DNA from: Candidatus Peregrinibacteria bacterium
GTDB lineage: Bacteria; Patescibacteriota; Gracilibacteria; UBA1369; JACRIC01
Assembly: GCA_016188705.1 (NCBI GenBank)
Contig: JACPHH010000024.1
Location: 1 to 64,000 of the forward strand
DNA length: 64,000 nucleotides
Reading direction: 5' to 3'
This document shows positions 1 through 9,154 of the stretch, in pieces. The notes beneath the pieces were generated by a model. The model searched no databases. It was given only the letters and a program-made list of their open reading frames with translations, and was not told the origin of the DNA. Position numbers and translations under genes: made by a program. Positions within the stretch are counted from its first letter, which is position 1. The number at the start of each line of letters is the position of its first letter.

Positions 1-1
1 C

Positions 2-268
2 TATAAAATCGCGCAACAAATCGGCGCTTACGTGGCGAGTTTAAACGGTCTCGATGCCCTCATTTTTACCGCGGGAATCGGAGAAAATGCTTGGTATATC
101 AGAAAAAATATAGTGTCATCATTTTCATACATGAATATTAAAATAGATTCCACAAAAAATTTAAAAAATAGCTTTGATATAAGTCATGCAAAAAGTAAGG
201 CGCAAATTCTCGTCATTCCAACAAACGAAGAACTAGCCATGGCACAAAAAATATGCTATAATTTATAA
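2..268 (+). CDS. ackA: Acetate kinase, C-terminal part (gene truncated by window start)
   Basis: Open frame continues to base 2 (YKIAQQIGAYVASLNGLDALIFTAGIGENAWYIR); the IFTAGIGEN motif and tail are typical of acetate kinase. Confidence 0.88.
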   Translation, partial: YKIAQQIGAYVASLNGLDALIFTAGIGENAWYIRKNIVSSFSYMNIKIDSTKNLKNSFDISHAKSKAQILVIPTNEELAMAQKICYNL

Positions 269-308
269 GAAAACTTTTTAGCATTTTTTATTAACCCAGC
301 TCATCTCC

Positions 309-1793
309 ATGCGTCTCAAACCAAAAAGAATAAACATCAAAACCGGCAATAAATACATTGCCGTACTTTCTGAAAACACAGCGCTGAAACTCGATCTACA
401 CGCCGGTGATCGCATTAAAATAACGAATACATGCGGAGATACGAGCTATGATATTACCGCCATTCTTGATGTCTCCGAAGGATTTTTCCCTGACGATTCC
501 ATCGGACTTTTCTGGGAAACCTATCAAAAAATATACTGCCATCAAAATCAAAAAGTACACGTTACTCTAGCGGAAAAACCTCTAACGAATATTTTCATAC
601 GAAAAAAATTAGATGGCATTGAACTCAAACCATCGGAAATTGACGCTATTATTCAGGATGTGGTGCAAGATGATTTTTCCGACATAGAAATGTCCTACTT
701 CGTGGCAGGATGCTATACGCACGGGCTCAATGATAATGAAACTGCGGCGCTCACGAGGTCTATCGTGAAACACGGCTCAAAACTCACGTTCAAAAATGGC
801 ATTGTGGTGGACAAGCATTGCATTGGAGGAGTACCTGGAAATCGCACCACCATGATAGTTGTGCCAATTATAACAGCTTTGGGGCTGCTCATGCCAAAAA
901 CCTCGTCTAGGGCCATTACAAGTCCCGCCGGCACCGCCGACACTATGGAAGTTTTGTGTAACGTGCGCAATGACGCAAAAAAACTTCGAAAAATTATAAA
1001 AAAAACCAACGGATTTATTACATGGGGCGGTGGAGTAGATCTTGCTGCCGCTGACGATTACATGATCCGCGTCAGGCATCCATTAAGTCTCGATCCTGAA
1101 GGAATGCTTCTCGCCTCTATTATGGCGAAAAAACACTCTGTTTCCGCAACCCATGTTCTCATCGATATTCCCTGCGGCCCTCAAGTAAAAATACAAACAA
1201 AAGCGCAGGCAAGCCATTTAAAAAAACGATTTTTAAAAATCGGGAAAATGCTCGGGATGAAAGTCCAAGTAGTTTATTCCGATGGTTCCGAACCTATAGG
1301 AAATGGCATTGGACCGCTTTTGGAAGCGCTGGATGTCATCAAAGTATTAAAAAACGAACCAGACGCGCCAAAAGATTTAAAAACAAAATCATTAAAAATG
1401 GCCGGTTTACTCCTTGAAATGACAAAAAAAACCAAAAAAGGCGAAGGAATAAAAAAAGCAACTGAAGTGCTTCAATCGGGTCAAGCTTGGAAACAGATGG
1501 AAAAAATTATTGAAGCGCAAGGGGGGAAAAAAATACCGGATTTTGCGCCATTTCAATTCCCGTACTCCGCGCAAAAAAACGGAAAAATCCGCATGATCGA
1601 CAATAAAGTGATTGCCCGTATTGCCCGCATGGCAGGAGCTCCTATTGCTCCGCAAGCCGGTCTCTACCTTCATAAAAAACTTCATGACACAGTCAAAAAA
1701 GGTGAAAAACTCTTCACGATTTACGCGAGCAGTCCTGATCGATTAAAATATGCCGTGGAATACGCGCTGCATAATAGAGCTTATCTCATTTAA
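309..1793 (+). CDS. deoA: AMP phosphorylase (thymidine phosphorylase-like, archaeal/CPR type)
   Basis: GGVPGNRTTMIVVPIITALGLLMPKTSSRAITSPAGTADTMEVL signature; about 494 aa, the length of AMP phosphorylases. Confidence 0.88.
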   Translation: MRLKPKRINIKTGNKYIAVLSENTALKLDLHAGDRIKITNTCGDTSYDITAILDVSEGFFPDDSIGLFWETYQKIYCHQNQKVHVTLAEKPLTNIFIRKKLDGIELKPSEIDAIIQDVVQDDFSDIEMSYFVAGCYTHGLNDNETAALTRSIVKHGSKLTFKNGIVVDKHCIGGVPGNRTTMIVVPIITALGLLMPKTSSRAITSPAGTADTMEVLCNVRNDAKKLRKIIKKTNGFITWGGGVDLAAADDYMIRVRHPLSLDPEGMLLASIMAKKHSVSATHVLIDIPCGPQVKIQTKAQASHLKKRFLKIGKMLGMKVQVVYSDGSEPIGNGIGPLLEALDVIKVLKNEPDAPKDLKTKSLKMAGLLLEMTKKTKKGEGIKKATEVLQSGQAWKQMEKIIEAQGGKKIPDFAPFQFPYSAQKNGKIRMIDNKVIARIARMAGAPIAPQAGLYLHKKLHDTVKKGEKLFTIYASSPDRLKYAVEYALHNRAYLI

Positions 1794-1918
1794 AAAAAAT
1801 CGTTTTTTTTCTAAACTATCATCCGTGTTAGTCATAAAGTCACAGCGTCCAATGTTCGCCATTGAACGCATGACAGATATGATTTCGTTACAAAAATCGA
1901 AAAATTTGAACACACATT

Positions 1919-2803
1919 ATGAATCAAAACTTTACTTTTGAAGAAACAATCAAAAAAATCAAAAATCTGGAAATTCAGGGAGCCGAACACATTGCCATAC
2001 TTGGAATAAAAGCTTTTGGGCTTAAACTCGAAGAAACTTCAGATCCGAAACTTCTTCAAAAATACGCCGACGAACTGAGACAAGCGCGGCCTACGGAACC
2101 AGCGCTAAAAAACGCGCTCCATTTTTGCCTCAAATATTACCGCGAACGAAACAGTATAAAAGACGTCGTGAAAGAAGTACTTCGTCATTTTGAAGAAGCG
2201 CGCAAAAAAATTATTGAATACGGTGAAAAAAAAATTGAAAACAACATGTCAATTTTCACGCACTGTCATTCTTCAACGGTTACCGCGATTCTCATTCAAG
2301 CTTTTCGTAACGGAAAAAAAATTCGTGTCTACAATACCGAAACACGTCCACGTTTTCAAGGAAGAATAACGGCAAAAGAGCTTACTGAAGCAGGTATTCC
2401 AGTCGATCATTTTGTCGACAGCGCAGGTCCCATGGCATTAAAAAAAACTGATATATTTCTTTTTGGATCCGACGCCGTGACGAGCGATGGTCGAGTGATA
2501 AACAAGATTGGCACGGCTCCCCTGCTCGAATTCGCAAATGAATATCGAATTCCATCATTTGCTTGCACCAATTCTTGGAAATTTGATCCGGAAACGCTTT
2601 ATGGAGCAGAAGAAGAAATCGAACAACGCGAGAAAAACGAAGTATGGGAAAATCCACCACGAGGCGTGACGATTCATAATCCTGCGTTTGAAACGGTTTC
2701 TCCTGATCGAGTGAGTGGCCTTATTACAGAACTTGGGATATTGAAACCTGAATCACTTGTCAACGCGATTCAAGTAGCGTATCCTTGGCTGTTAGAACGA
2801 TAA
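1919..2803 (+). CDS. Ribose-1,5-bisphosphate isomerase / eIF-2B alpha-like family
   Basis: IFTHCHSSTVTAIL, VYNTETRPRFQGR and LFGSDAVTSDGRVINKIGTAPLLEFA motifs of the R15P isomerase/eIF2B family; follows AMP phosphorylase. Confidence 0.87.
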   Translation: MNQNFTFEETIKKIKNLEIQGAEHIAILGIKAFGLKLEETSDPKLLQKYADELRQARPTEPALKNALHFCLKYYRERNSIKDVVKEVLRHFEEARKKIIEYGEKKIENNMSIFTHCHSSTVTAILIQAFRNGKKIRVYNTETRPRFQGRITAKELTEAGIPVDHFVDSAGPMALKKTDIFLFGSDAVTSDGRVINKIGTAPLLEFANEYRIPSFACTNSWKFDPETLYGAEEEIEQREKNEVWENPPRGVTIHNPAFETVSPDRVSGLITELGILKPESLVNAIQVAYPWLLER

Positions 2804-2822
2804 AAAAATCACAAAATTTGAA

Positions 2823-3371
2823 ATGCCATCTATTCAACAAAACGACCTCAAATTTTTAAAAAAAACTATTAAACTTGCGGAAGAATCATTTTGCTTGAGA
2901 AAACGAGTTGCCGCCATGATCGTAAAAAATGGAAAAATACTTGCCGCATGCACCAATGATCCCTTGCCAGCGTACGATTGCAGCATTATCGGATGCATCC
3001 GCGACGAAATGAAAATTCCGCATGGACACAGAAGAGAAATTTGTTATGGCATTTGCGCCGAAATGTACGCCTTGGCAAAAATTGTGCAATCAGGACAAAA
3101 CGCAAAAGGATCAACAATATACGTTACCATTCGTCCTTGCCGCGTCTGCGAAGGAATTATTTCGCAAAGCGGCATAAAAAGGGTCGTTTACGCTTCAGAA
3201 TATCCCAGCGTTATTCCTCATATTGATACGCTTCGCGACCATAATATCGAAGTCGTGCATATTCCTATTGAACTCAAACCAAAACAAATGGAACAAAAAA
3301 TGTCCGTGGAAAAAACAGCAAAAATCCTTCCAAAAAACCTCGGTTTCATTTCCCCTCCTGCGAAAAAATAA
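2823..3371 (+). CDS. Cytidine/deoxycytidylate deaminase family zinc enzyme
   Basis: GICAEMYAL ... TIRPCRVCEGII zinc-binding motifs (CAE / PCxxC). Confidence 0.78.
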   Translation: MPSIQQNDLKFLKKTIKLAEESFCLRKRVAAMIVKNGKILAACTNDPLPAYDCSIIGCIRDEMKIPHGHRREICYGICAEMYALAKIVQSGQNAKGSTIYVTIRPCRVCEGIISQSGIKRVVYASEYPSVIPHIDTLRDHNIEVVHIPIELKPKQMEQKMSVEKTAKILPKNLGFISPPAKK

Positions 3372-3581
3372 AAATTCTCATTACTCCAGTCCTGCTTAAA
3401 AACTCGGATCATACGCAAATCATTTTGAATAAAAGTACATATGCTGGCAGGCGAGAACTTCTGAAAAATCACATTTCTACCGCAATGCGAAAATTTCGTT
3501 ACGAAAACGAATTTTACAAAAATTCCCTTATTGAAATGATACTTTTTTCACCTCTCAAAACTTCATGATACAATAACTGGG

Positions 3582-4148
3582 ATGTTTTTTTCTCTCGAAC
3601 AAATTATAGACTTACTCGAGACGTATAAATACGTACTCCTTTTCCCATTAGCTGTTATTGAAGGACCAATGGTAACCGTGCTTGCAGCATTTCTCGCATC
3701 TTTGGGCTATTTTAATACATACTACGTCTATGGTCTGGTCGTGCTCGGAGACATCGTAGGAGACGCTCTCTATTATGCCCTCGGAAAATGGGGAGGAAGA
3801 AAATTCATCAACCGATGGGGAAAATACATCGGCATACAAACAGAAAGAATGGGACGCCTCGAACAACATTTCGCGCATCACAGCCGAAAAACTTTAATTA
3901 TTGGAAAACTTACACAAACCGGCGCCATTACGCTCGTTTTGGCAGGAATCGTTAAAATGCCATTTCTAGAATTTCTTATCTTTAATCTCATTCCAACGGT
4001 ACCAAAATCACTCCTCTTGGTATATATTGGGTATTATTTTGGAAAAATATACGCGACTGTAAACGATTATATTGCAAAAATCTCAATTGTTTTGATCATT
4101 CTGGGAATAATTCTCCTCTGGCGATTATTTTTTCAACGCAAAAAATGA
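3582..4148 (+). CDS. DedA/SNARE-associated family membrane protein
   Basis: Hydrophobic protein with GDIVGDALYYALGKWGGRKFINRWGKYIG, typical of DedA. Confidence 0.82.
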   Translation: MFFSLEQIIDLLETYKYVLLFPLAVIEGPMVTVLAAFLASLGYFNTYYVYGLVVLGDIVGDALYYALGKWGGRKFINRWGKYIGIQTERMGRLEQHFAHHSRKTLIIGKLTQTGAITLVLAGIVKMPFLEFLIFNLIPTVPKSLLLVYIGYYFGKIYATVNDYIAKISIVLIILGIILLWRLFFQRKK

Positions 4149-5158
4149 AAATAAATTTGATTTCAGAAACAACTTTTACTGTTCAAGGACACGGCGTGCA
4201 TACAGCCTTTATCGAAAACAGAGATGCTTTAAAAAACCTCGGAATCGATGTACAAACCAATTCAAAAAAACCATGCGACATTATTCATGTTCATACTGTT
4301 GGCCCTTATTCCCTCTATCACGTGCTAAAAAACAGAGGTAAGGTAGTAATAACCGCACACGTCATCCCCGATTCTTTCGTTGGAAGTCTCAGATGCGCTT
4401 CCACGTGGTATCCTCTCGCAAAAAAATACTTACATTTTTTTTATAATCAAGCCAATGCCATTATAGCAGTGTCTCCTGAAGTCAAGCGAACTCTGCGAAA
4501 ATGGGGCATACAAAAAAAAATATACATCATACCGAATGGCGTAAACAGGGAACTATTCAAACGTGATAAAAAAATACGTCAAAAAATGAGAAAAAAATTT
4601 AGTTTCGCCGACCATGAATTCGTAGTGATAAATTCAGGCCAAATTCAACCAAGAAAAGGCATAGAAACATTTATAAAAATGGCAAAAAGTTTGCCGGATG
4701 TGAAATTTTTATGGGTAGGAGGAATACCATTTAAAAACCTGGCGCAAGACTATAAAAAAATGAAAAAAATCGAAAATTCAGCGCCGAAAAATGTATTTTT
4801 TACAGGGACAGTTCCTTTTGAAAATATGCCAAATTATTACAGCGCGGCGGACATGCTTTTTTTCCCATCTCATCAAGAAACTTTTGGCTTTGCCATTATT
4901 GAAGCAGCAGCGGCAAAACTTCCTTTACTCATGAGAAATCTGCAAACTTTTCAATTAATTTTCGGGGATGCGTTCATCGGAGGCAATGACACAACATTTA
5001 AAAAAATAATTATGAAATTGAAAACCAACAAAAAATTTTATAATGAATACAGTAGTAGAGCCATCAATCTCGCAAAAAAATTTGACGACAAAATGCTGGC
5101 AAAAAAAATCATCAAAGTGTATAAAGAAGTTCAAATCATGAATATCCAAAAATCATGA
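4145..5158 (+). CDS. Glycosyltransferase family 4
   Basis: IYIIPNGVNRELFKR, SGQIQPRKGIETFIKMAK and PSHQETFGFAIIEAAAAKLPLL motifs; start overlaps the dedA stop. Confidence 0.86.
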   Translation: MKINLISETTFTVQGHGVHTAFIENRDALKNLGIDVQTNSKKPCDIIHVHTVGPYSLYHVLKNRGKVVITAHVIPDSFVGSLRCASTWYPLAKKYLHFFYNQANAIIAVSPEVKRTLRKWGIQKKIYIIPNGVNRELFKRDKKIRQKMRKKFSFADHEFVVINSGQIQPRKGIETFIKMAKSLPDVKFLWVGGIPFKNLAQDYKKMKKIENSAPKNVFFTGTVPFENMPNYYSAADMLFFPSHQETFGFAIIEAAAAKLPLLMRNLQTFQLIFGDAFIGGNDTTFKKIIMKLKTNKKFYNEYSSRAINLAKKFDDKMLAKKIIKVYKEVQIMNIQKS

Positions 5159-6411
5159 ATATCGTTTTTTTCGCAGACACATTTCTCCCTCAAACAAATG
5201 GAGTGGTCACCTACGTCATTGAAACCGGTCTGCAATTGAAAAAACTTGGACACCGCATTCTTTTTGTCATACCGAAAGAGGTAAAAAAATCCCAAATACC
5301 AAAAGGATTTTCGCCAAAAAATTTTTGTTTCGCTCCATCAATTCCAGCTGATGTATTTTATCCAAATTGGCGCATTGCGCTAAGCTATTCCTATAGAATT
5401 GACAAAACGCTTGCAAAATTTAAACCGGATATTCTGCATATTCATATTCCGCTCACCATAAGCATGGGGGGGATTTTAGCGGCGAAACGCTTCAATAAAC
5501 CGCTTATCGGAACTTATCACACCTTCATTTCAAGCGAAGAAATGTTTAAAATGATCGGCATCACCAAGGGAAAAGGCACGCGCGTTCTCAAAAAACTCTC
5601 TTGGGAATACAGCAATCTTTTTTATAATCGCTGCGATCTTGTTTTGGCTCCGACGGAAAAAATGGCTTCAATACTCAAAAAAAATGGCATAAAAAAACCA
5701 ATCACGATTCTGCGCGAAGGCATCAATTTTCATAAAATGAAAATACTGACAAACGATGAAAAAAAAACTTTCAAAAAAAAATATCAATGCGAAGAAAAAA
5801 AAGTAATCTTGCACGTCGGCCGCCTATCGCGCGAAAAAAATCTTCCTCTGCTCCTGCAAGTTATGGCTCTTATTCATAAAAAACATCAAAATATTCATCT
5901 CCTTATCGTCGGTGACGGACCGCAAAAAAAAGAACTCATGAAAACAGCTCAAAAACTCGAAATAGAAAACGCTGTAACATTTACCGGAAGCATTCCTCGT
6001 GAAAAAATCCTGTCTGACGGGATCTATTCAGCCTGCGATCTTTTTTTGACAACCTCAAAATTTGAAACTTTTGGTCTAACGGTGCTGGAAGCTATGGGAT
6101 CAGGGCTGCCCATCATTACCGTAGAAAGCCAAGGAGCGCCGGAATTAGTAGAAGAAAACGGATATATTTGCAAAGATAATAAACACCATATCGCCAATCA
6201 TGTCATAAAAATACTTTCCGACACAAAACTCCAAAAAAAATTTTCACAGCAATCACTCAAAATCCGTAAAAAATATGATTCCAAAAAAACAACTCAAAAA
6301 CTTATTCAAATATACGAAAAACTTATAGCAGAAAAAAAAATAAAAACCACGAAAAATAAATTTACCTGCCCGCCGATTCTTCTTAAAACAAAGGACGGAG
6401 ATAGATTTTGA
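5155..6411 (+). CDS. Glycosyltransferase family 4
   Basis: DTFLPQTNGVVTYV, HVGRLSREKNLPLLLQVM and TSKFETFGLTVLEAMGSGLPIITVESQGAPELV; the C-terminal ~15 codons appear to lie in a dispersed repeat. Confidence 0.9.
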   Translation: MNIVFFADTFLPQTNGVVTYVIETGLQLKKLGHRILFVIPKEVKKSQIPKGFSPKNFCFAPSIPADVFYPNWRIALSYSYRIDKTLAKFKPDILHIHIPLTISMGGILAAKRFNKPLIGTYHTFISSEEMFKMIGITKGKGTRVLKKLSWEYSNLFYNRCDLVLAPTEKMASILKKNGIKKPITILREGINFHKMKILTNDEKKTFKKKYQCEEKKVILHVGRLSREKNLPLLLQVMALIHKKHQNIHLLIVGDGPQKKELMKTAQKLEIENAVTFTGSIPREKILSDGIYSACDLFLTTSKFETFGLTVLEAMGSGLPIITVESQGAPELVEENGYICKDNKHHIANHVIKILSDTKLQKKFSQQSLKIRKKYDSKKTTQKLIQIYEKLIAEKKIKTTKNKFTCPPILLKTKDGDRF

Positions 6412-6470
6412 GCGCATGGCGAAATCGTAGCAAAAATAGAATCCTCACTCCATTGCTCAATAAATGATTT
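6364..6470 (+). repeat. Repeat family R1 copy (degenerate) overlapping the 3' end of the GT4 gene
   Basis: acctgcccgccgattctt...gagcgcatggcgaaatcgtagcaaaaatagaatcctcactcc resembles TGCCCACCGC...GAGCGCATAGCGAAGCGTAGCGAAAATGGAATCCCC at 29438-29565. Confidence 0.6.
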
Positions 6471-8400
6471 ATAATTTTGCCTCGTACACCTTCGTTTTAT
6501 CCAAAAGATAAAGTTTATTACTGACTTTATCCACGAAAAAATCTTTCATTTCAGGAATATCATCAAAAATATACTGACCGCTATAGACAAGGTTTCCACT
6601 CTGAGAATCTTTATTATAAATAAGAACGCGCTTATTTAAAGGTTCCATCACGTATATTTGACTCATGTCAAGCTCCGTAAAAATCTTCACAGGCGCCGTC
6701 ATAGGCACTAAAGGCTCTTTCATAATACGATAATTTTGCTTTTCTCCCGTATATAATTTAATAATTTCACCTGTGCTTTTTAGAGCATACACATTTCCGT
6801 CAATAGCCATCGAAACTGTTCCCTGAAGATCCGCGTTTCGATTGTAACTTTCCGAACCACTATAATTATCCCTTCTGCGGACATACCTCCAAATTTGATT
6901 TTCAATGGGAGATAAAATATAAACTTTATTCGAATAACCCTGAATACCTACGCCTCCGTGCCAATTTCCATCTTCCGTGTCCATAAAAACAAACTGACCA
7001 TCCTTGTATTCAATCACGCGATTCGATTTCGTGAGAAAAAGAAGTGAATCACGATCTTCAAAATAGCTGCCGGTCACAACGGATTCATTTTCATCAATAG
7101 TCAACGGATCTTCAATGCTATGAAGAACGATTCGATACAGGGCATTGTATTCATACACATAGAGCGAATCCTTTGCCTTCATTATTCCCAAACTATCAAC
7201 ATTACTTCTTTTTTGGGAAAGATCGGCAAAAACCGTATAATCAACGCCTTCTTTCATCTTCACAATGCCATCGAGCGAATTACGAAGTTCCTCAATCTTA
7301 TCAAGAAGCTGTCTGGCTTTATTATAATGGACTCCTGAATCCACGACTTCCAGCGCTTTCGTTCTGGCTTCTTCCAATTTTATCCCGGCGGTGGCCTTAT
7401 CAAAATTTCCTTTTGTTTCCGCGATATTCATGTCTTCCTGCGCATCCACCAAAATCTGTTCCAGGCTCGCGATTTTTTTCTGCTCATCATTACGTTTTTT
7501 TACCGCAATAACTCCAACCGCAAGAATAAAAAAACACAAAAAAATAACAATAAGAATGTGCTTTTTCCCCATTCCTGAAAATTTTCTAAAATAACGCGAA
7601 ACCACAGAAATATACGAGAAAAAAAATGTAAACTTCTTAACGTAAGAAAACGCTTTTTCTTTATTCAAAAGCGGAATACTCGGAAGTTTGAACTGCTTTT
7701 CTTTTGCCGATGAACCCTGAACCTCACTCATGCCTTCAATGCGAATACCGAAAATAACGGTCTTATTTTGAATTTCACTCTTTAAAAAGTCCTTCAATTT
7801 TTGAAGAGAACGCGTAATGGTGGATTCCGTGGAAATACTGCCAAGTTCCGATTTTGAAATAAAACGCAAAAGCTTATTGGAACTAAAAATCACGACATCA
7901 CCTTTTTCCAAGGTGCCATTCGCGATATTTAAAAAAACTTCACTATGAGATCGTTCGCCTTCCGAAAGACCTTCGCTAATAATGCTCACATGTTTTCGAC
8001 GGATAAGATATGCTTCCGACTCACCTGCTTGTGAAATAAAAAGTTCATCACCGACAATAGCGCCCAGAACAACATTAATATTGGAAATAAATTTAAACTG
8101 CTTTTCCTGCTGCATAACGGCAATTTCCTGATTGACGACTTTCAAAGCTTCTTCAAAACGCACGTATGGATCTTCTTCAAGTTTTTTAAAAAAACATTTT
8201 TTGACGGTTTGAAAAAGAAACTCGCCCACGTCTTCACCCAGGGCGAGATTATTCATCATTTCAAAATTCATGAAAAGCTTTCCTCCTTTAACGGCTTCCT
8301 CTCCCCTCTCTTCCTCATCAAGTTCGTAGAAATAATTTTTTACAAATGCGTCTTCGTTTTTTCCAACAAATAAAAATTCAAAATAAACATTTACTCGCAT
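6469..8400 (-). CDS. Membrane protein with PP2C-like N-terminal domain and C-terminal beta-propeller-like region
   Basis: N-terminal PP2C-like segment (VLGAIVGDELFISQAGESEAYLIR...EGDVVIFSSNKL), one TM (HILIVIFLCFFILAVGVIAV), repetitive YVYEYN.../YVMEPLNKRVLIYNKD segments. Confidence 0.6.
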   Translation of the reverse strand: MRVNVYFEFLFVGKNEDAFVKNYFYELDEEERGEEAVKGGKLFMNFEMMNNLALGEDVGEFLFQTVKKCFFKKLEEDPYVRFEEALKVVNQEIAVMQQEKQFKFISNINVVLGAIVGDELFISQAGESEAYLIRRKHVSIISEGLSEGERSHSEVFLNIANGTLEKGDVVIFSSNKLLRFISKSELGSISTESTITRSLQKLKDFLKSEIQNKTVIFGIRIEGMSEVQGSSAKEKQFKLPSIPLLNKEKAFSYVKKFTFFFSYISVVSRYFRKFSGMGKKHILIVIFLCFFILAVGVIAVKKRNDEQKKIASLEQILVDAQEDMNIAETKGNFDKATAGIKLEEARTKALEVVDSGVHYNKARQLLDKIEELRNSLDGIVKMKEGVDYTVFADLSQKRSNVDSLGIMKAKDSLYVYEYNALYRIVLHSIEDPLTIDENESVVTGSYFEDRDSLLFLTKSNRVIEYKDGQFVFMDTEDGNWHGGVGIQGYSNKVYILSPIENQIWRYVRRRDNYSGSESYNRNADLQGTVSMAIDGNVYALKSTGEIIKLYTGEKQNYRIMKEPLVPMTAPVKIFTELDMSQIYVMEPLNKRVLIYNKDSQSGNLVYSGQYIFDDIPEMKDFFVDKVSNKLYLLDKTKVYEAKL

Positions 8401-8575
8401 TCTAAAAGTACATTATGAAACAAACAAAAATAATATTTTTTCAAATTTTAATCTACTATAATGTCTGTGCAATTACAAGCAATCTCGAAACCAAACTTGA
8501 ATCTAGCCCCAACTTCCATTGACACAGATAAAAAAACCTTTAAAATAGACAAGAACATCGAATAATCTTTTAATT

Positions 8576-8704
8576 ATGATTTCAAAATCGAAAAAGGGTC
8601 CAAGAAAAAAAACACACGGATACCTTAGTCGCATGAGAAAACGCGCAGGACAAAAAGTATTAAACGCCCGACGGAGAAAAGGACGCAAACGCCTTACGGT
8701 TTAA
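8576..8704 (+). CDS. rpmH: 50S ribosomal protein L34 (missing from the ORF track because of length)
   Basis: Manual translation [52 protein letters not shown]...[11 protein letters not shown] is the L34 signature. Confidence 0.93.
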   Translation: MISKSKKGPRKKTHGYLSRMRKRAGQKVLNARRRKGRKRLTV

Positions 8705-8756
8705 CGGAATAATGTTTTAAAATAAAAAAATCTCTGATAAAGGAGTTGTAAATATA

Positions 8757-8790
8757 TTTTTCAGAGGTTCCCTAGGCAGTGTTCACATAA
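8757..8790 (-). repeat. R2 half-repeat (TTTTTCAGAGGTTCCCTAG) overlapping an R3 end (TAGGCAGTGTTCACATAA)
   Basis: Same motifs occur inverted at 11923-11941 and 11988-12002. Confidence 0.8.
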
Positions 8791-8812
8791 TACTTCGACA
8801 TCACTTTATTCC

Positions 8813-9154
8813 ATGCTCGCTTCTCATTTTCGCCTGAAAAAAAAACGGGAAATAGAATATATATTACAAAAAGGGAAAAAATTCACGGCTCCGATTTTTA
8901 TTGCAAAATATACGCCAAATAATGTACACTTCCATCGATTCACTATTATCACGAGTCAAAAATTTTCGCATTCAGCGGTAGTGCGAAACAGAACGCGAAG
9001 AATACTTTATGAAACAATTCGACTGAATCTTCCAACAACACCTTTATCATACTCATACGATTGTGTCATTATTCCTTTTAAGTCAGTGGTAAAAACGAAA
9101 CATGAAGTTATCAATGGGCATATTTTTTCTCTTCTTCATACGGCATTTCAATGA
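8813..9154 (+). CDS. rnpA: Ribonuclease P protein component
   Basis: Starts LASHFRLKKKREIEYILQKGKKF; contains AVVRNRTRRILYETIR; position between rpmH and yidC. Confidence 0.9.
   Translation: MLASHFRLKKKREIEYILQKGKKFTAPIFIAKYTPNNVHFHRFTIITSQKFSHSAVVRNRTRRILYETIRLNLPTTPLSYSYDCVIIPFKSVVKTKHEVINGHIFSLLHTAFQ

Noticed and set aside
713-1079. Antisense ORFs inside AMP phosphorylase, and many similar antisense/alternate-frame ORFs in the track (e.g. 2382-2660, 9681-9956, 34436-34861, 45667-46155, 49001-49699)
   Set aside because: They lie opposite well-supported genes, show no recognisable motif and look like by-products of biased codon use.
8710-8812. Possible RNase P RNA or oriC near rpmH-rnpA
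   Set aside because: Gap is too short, no P RNA conserved motifs, no DnaA-box cluster, no dnaA neighbour.
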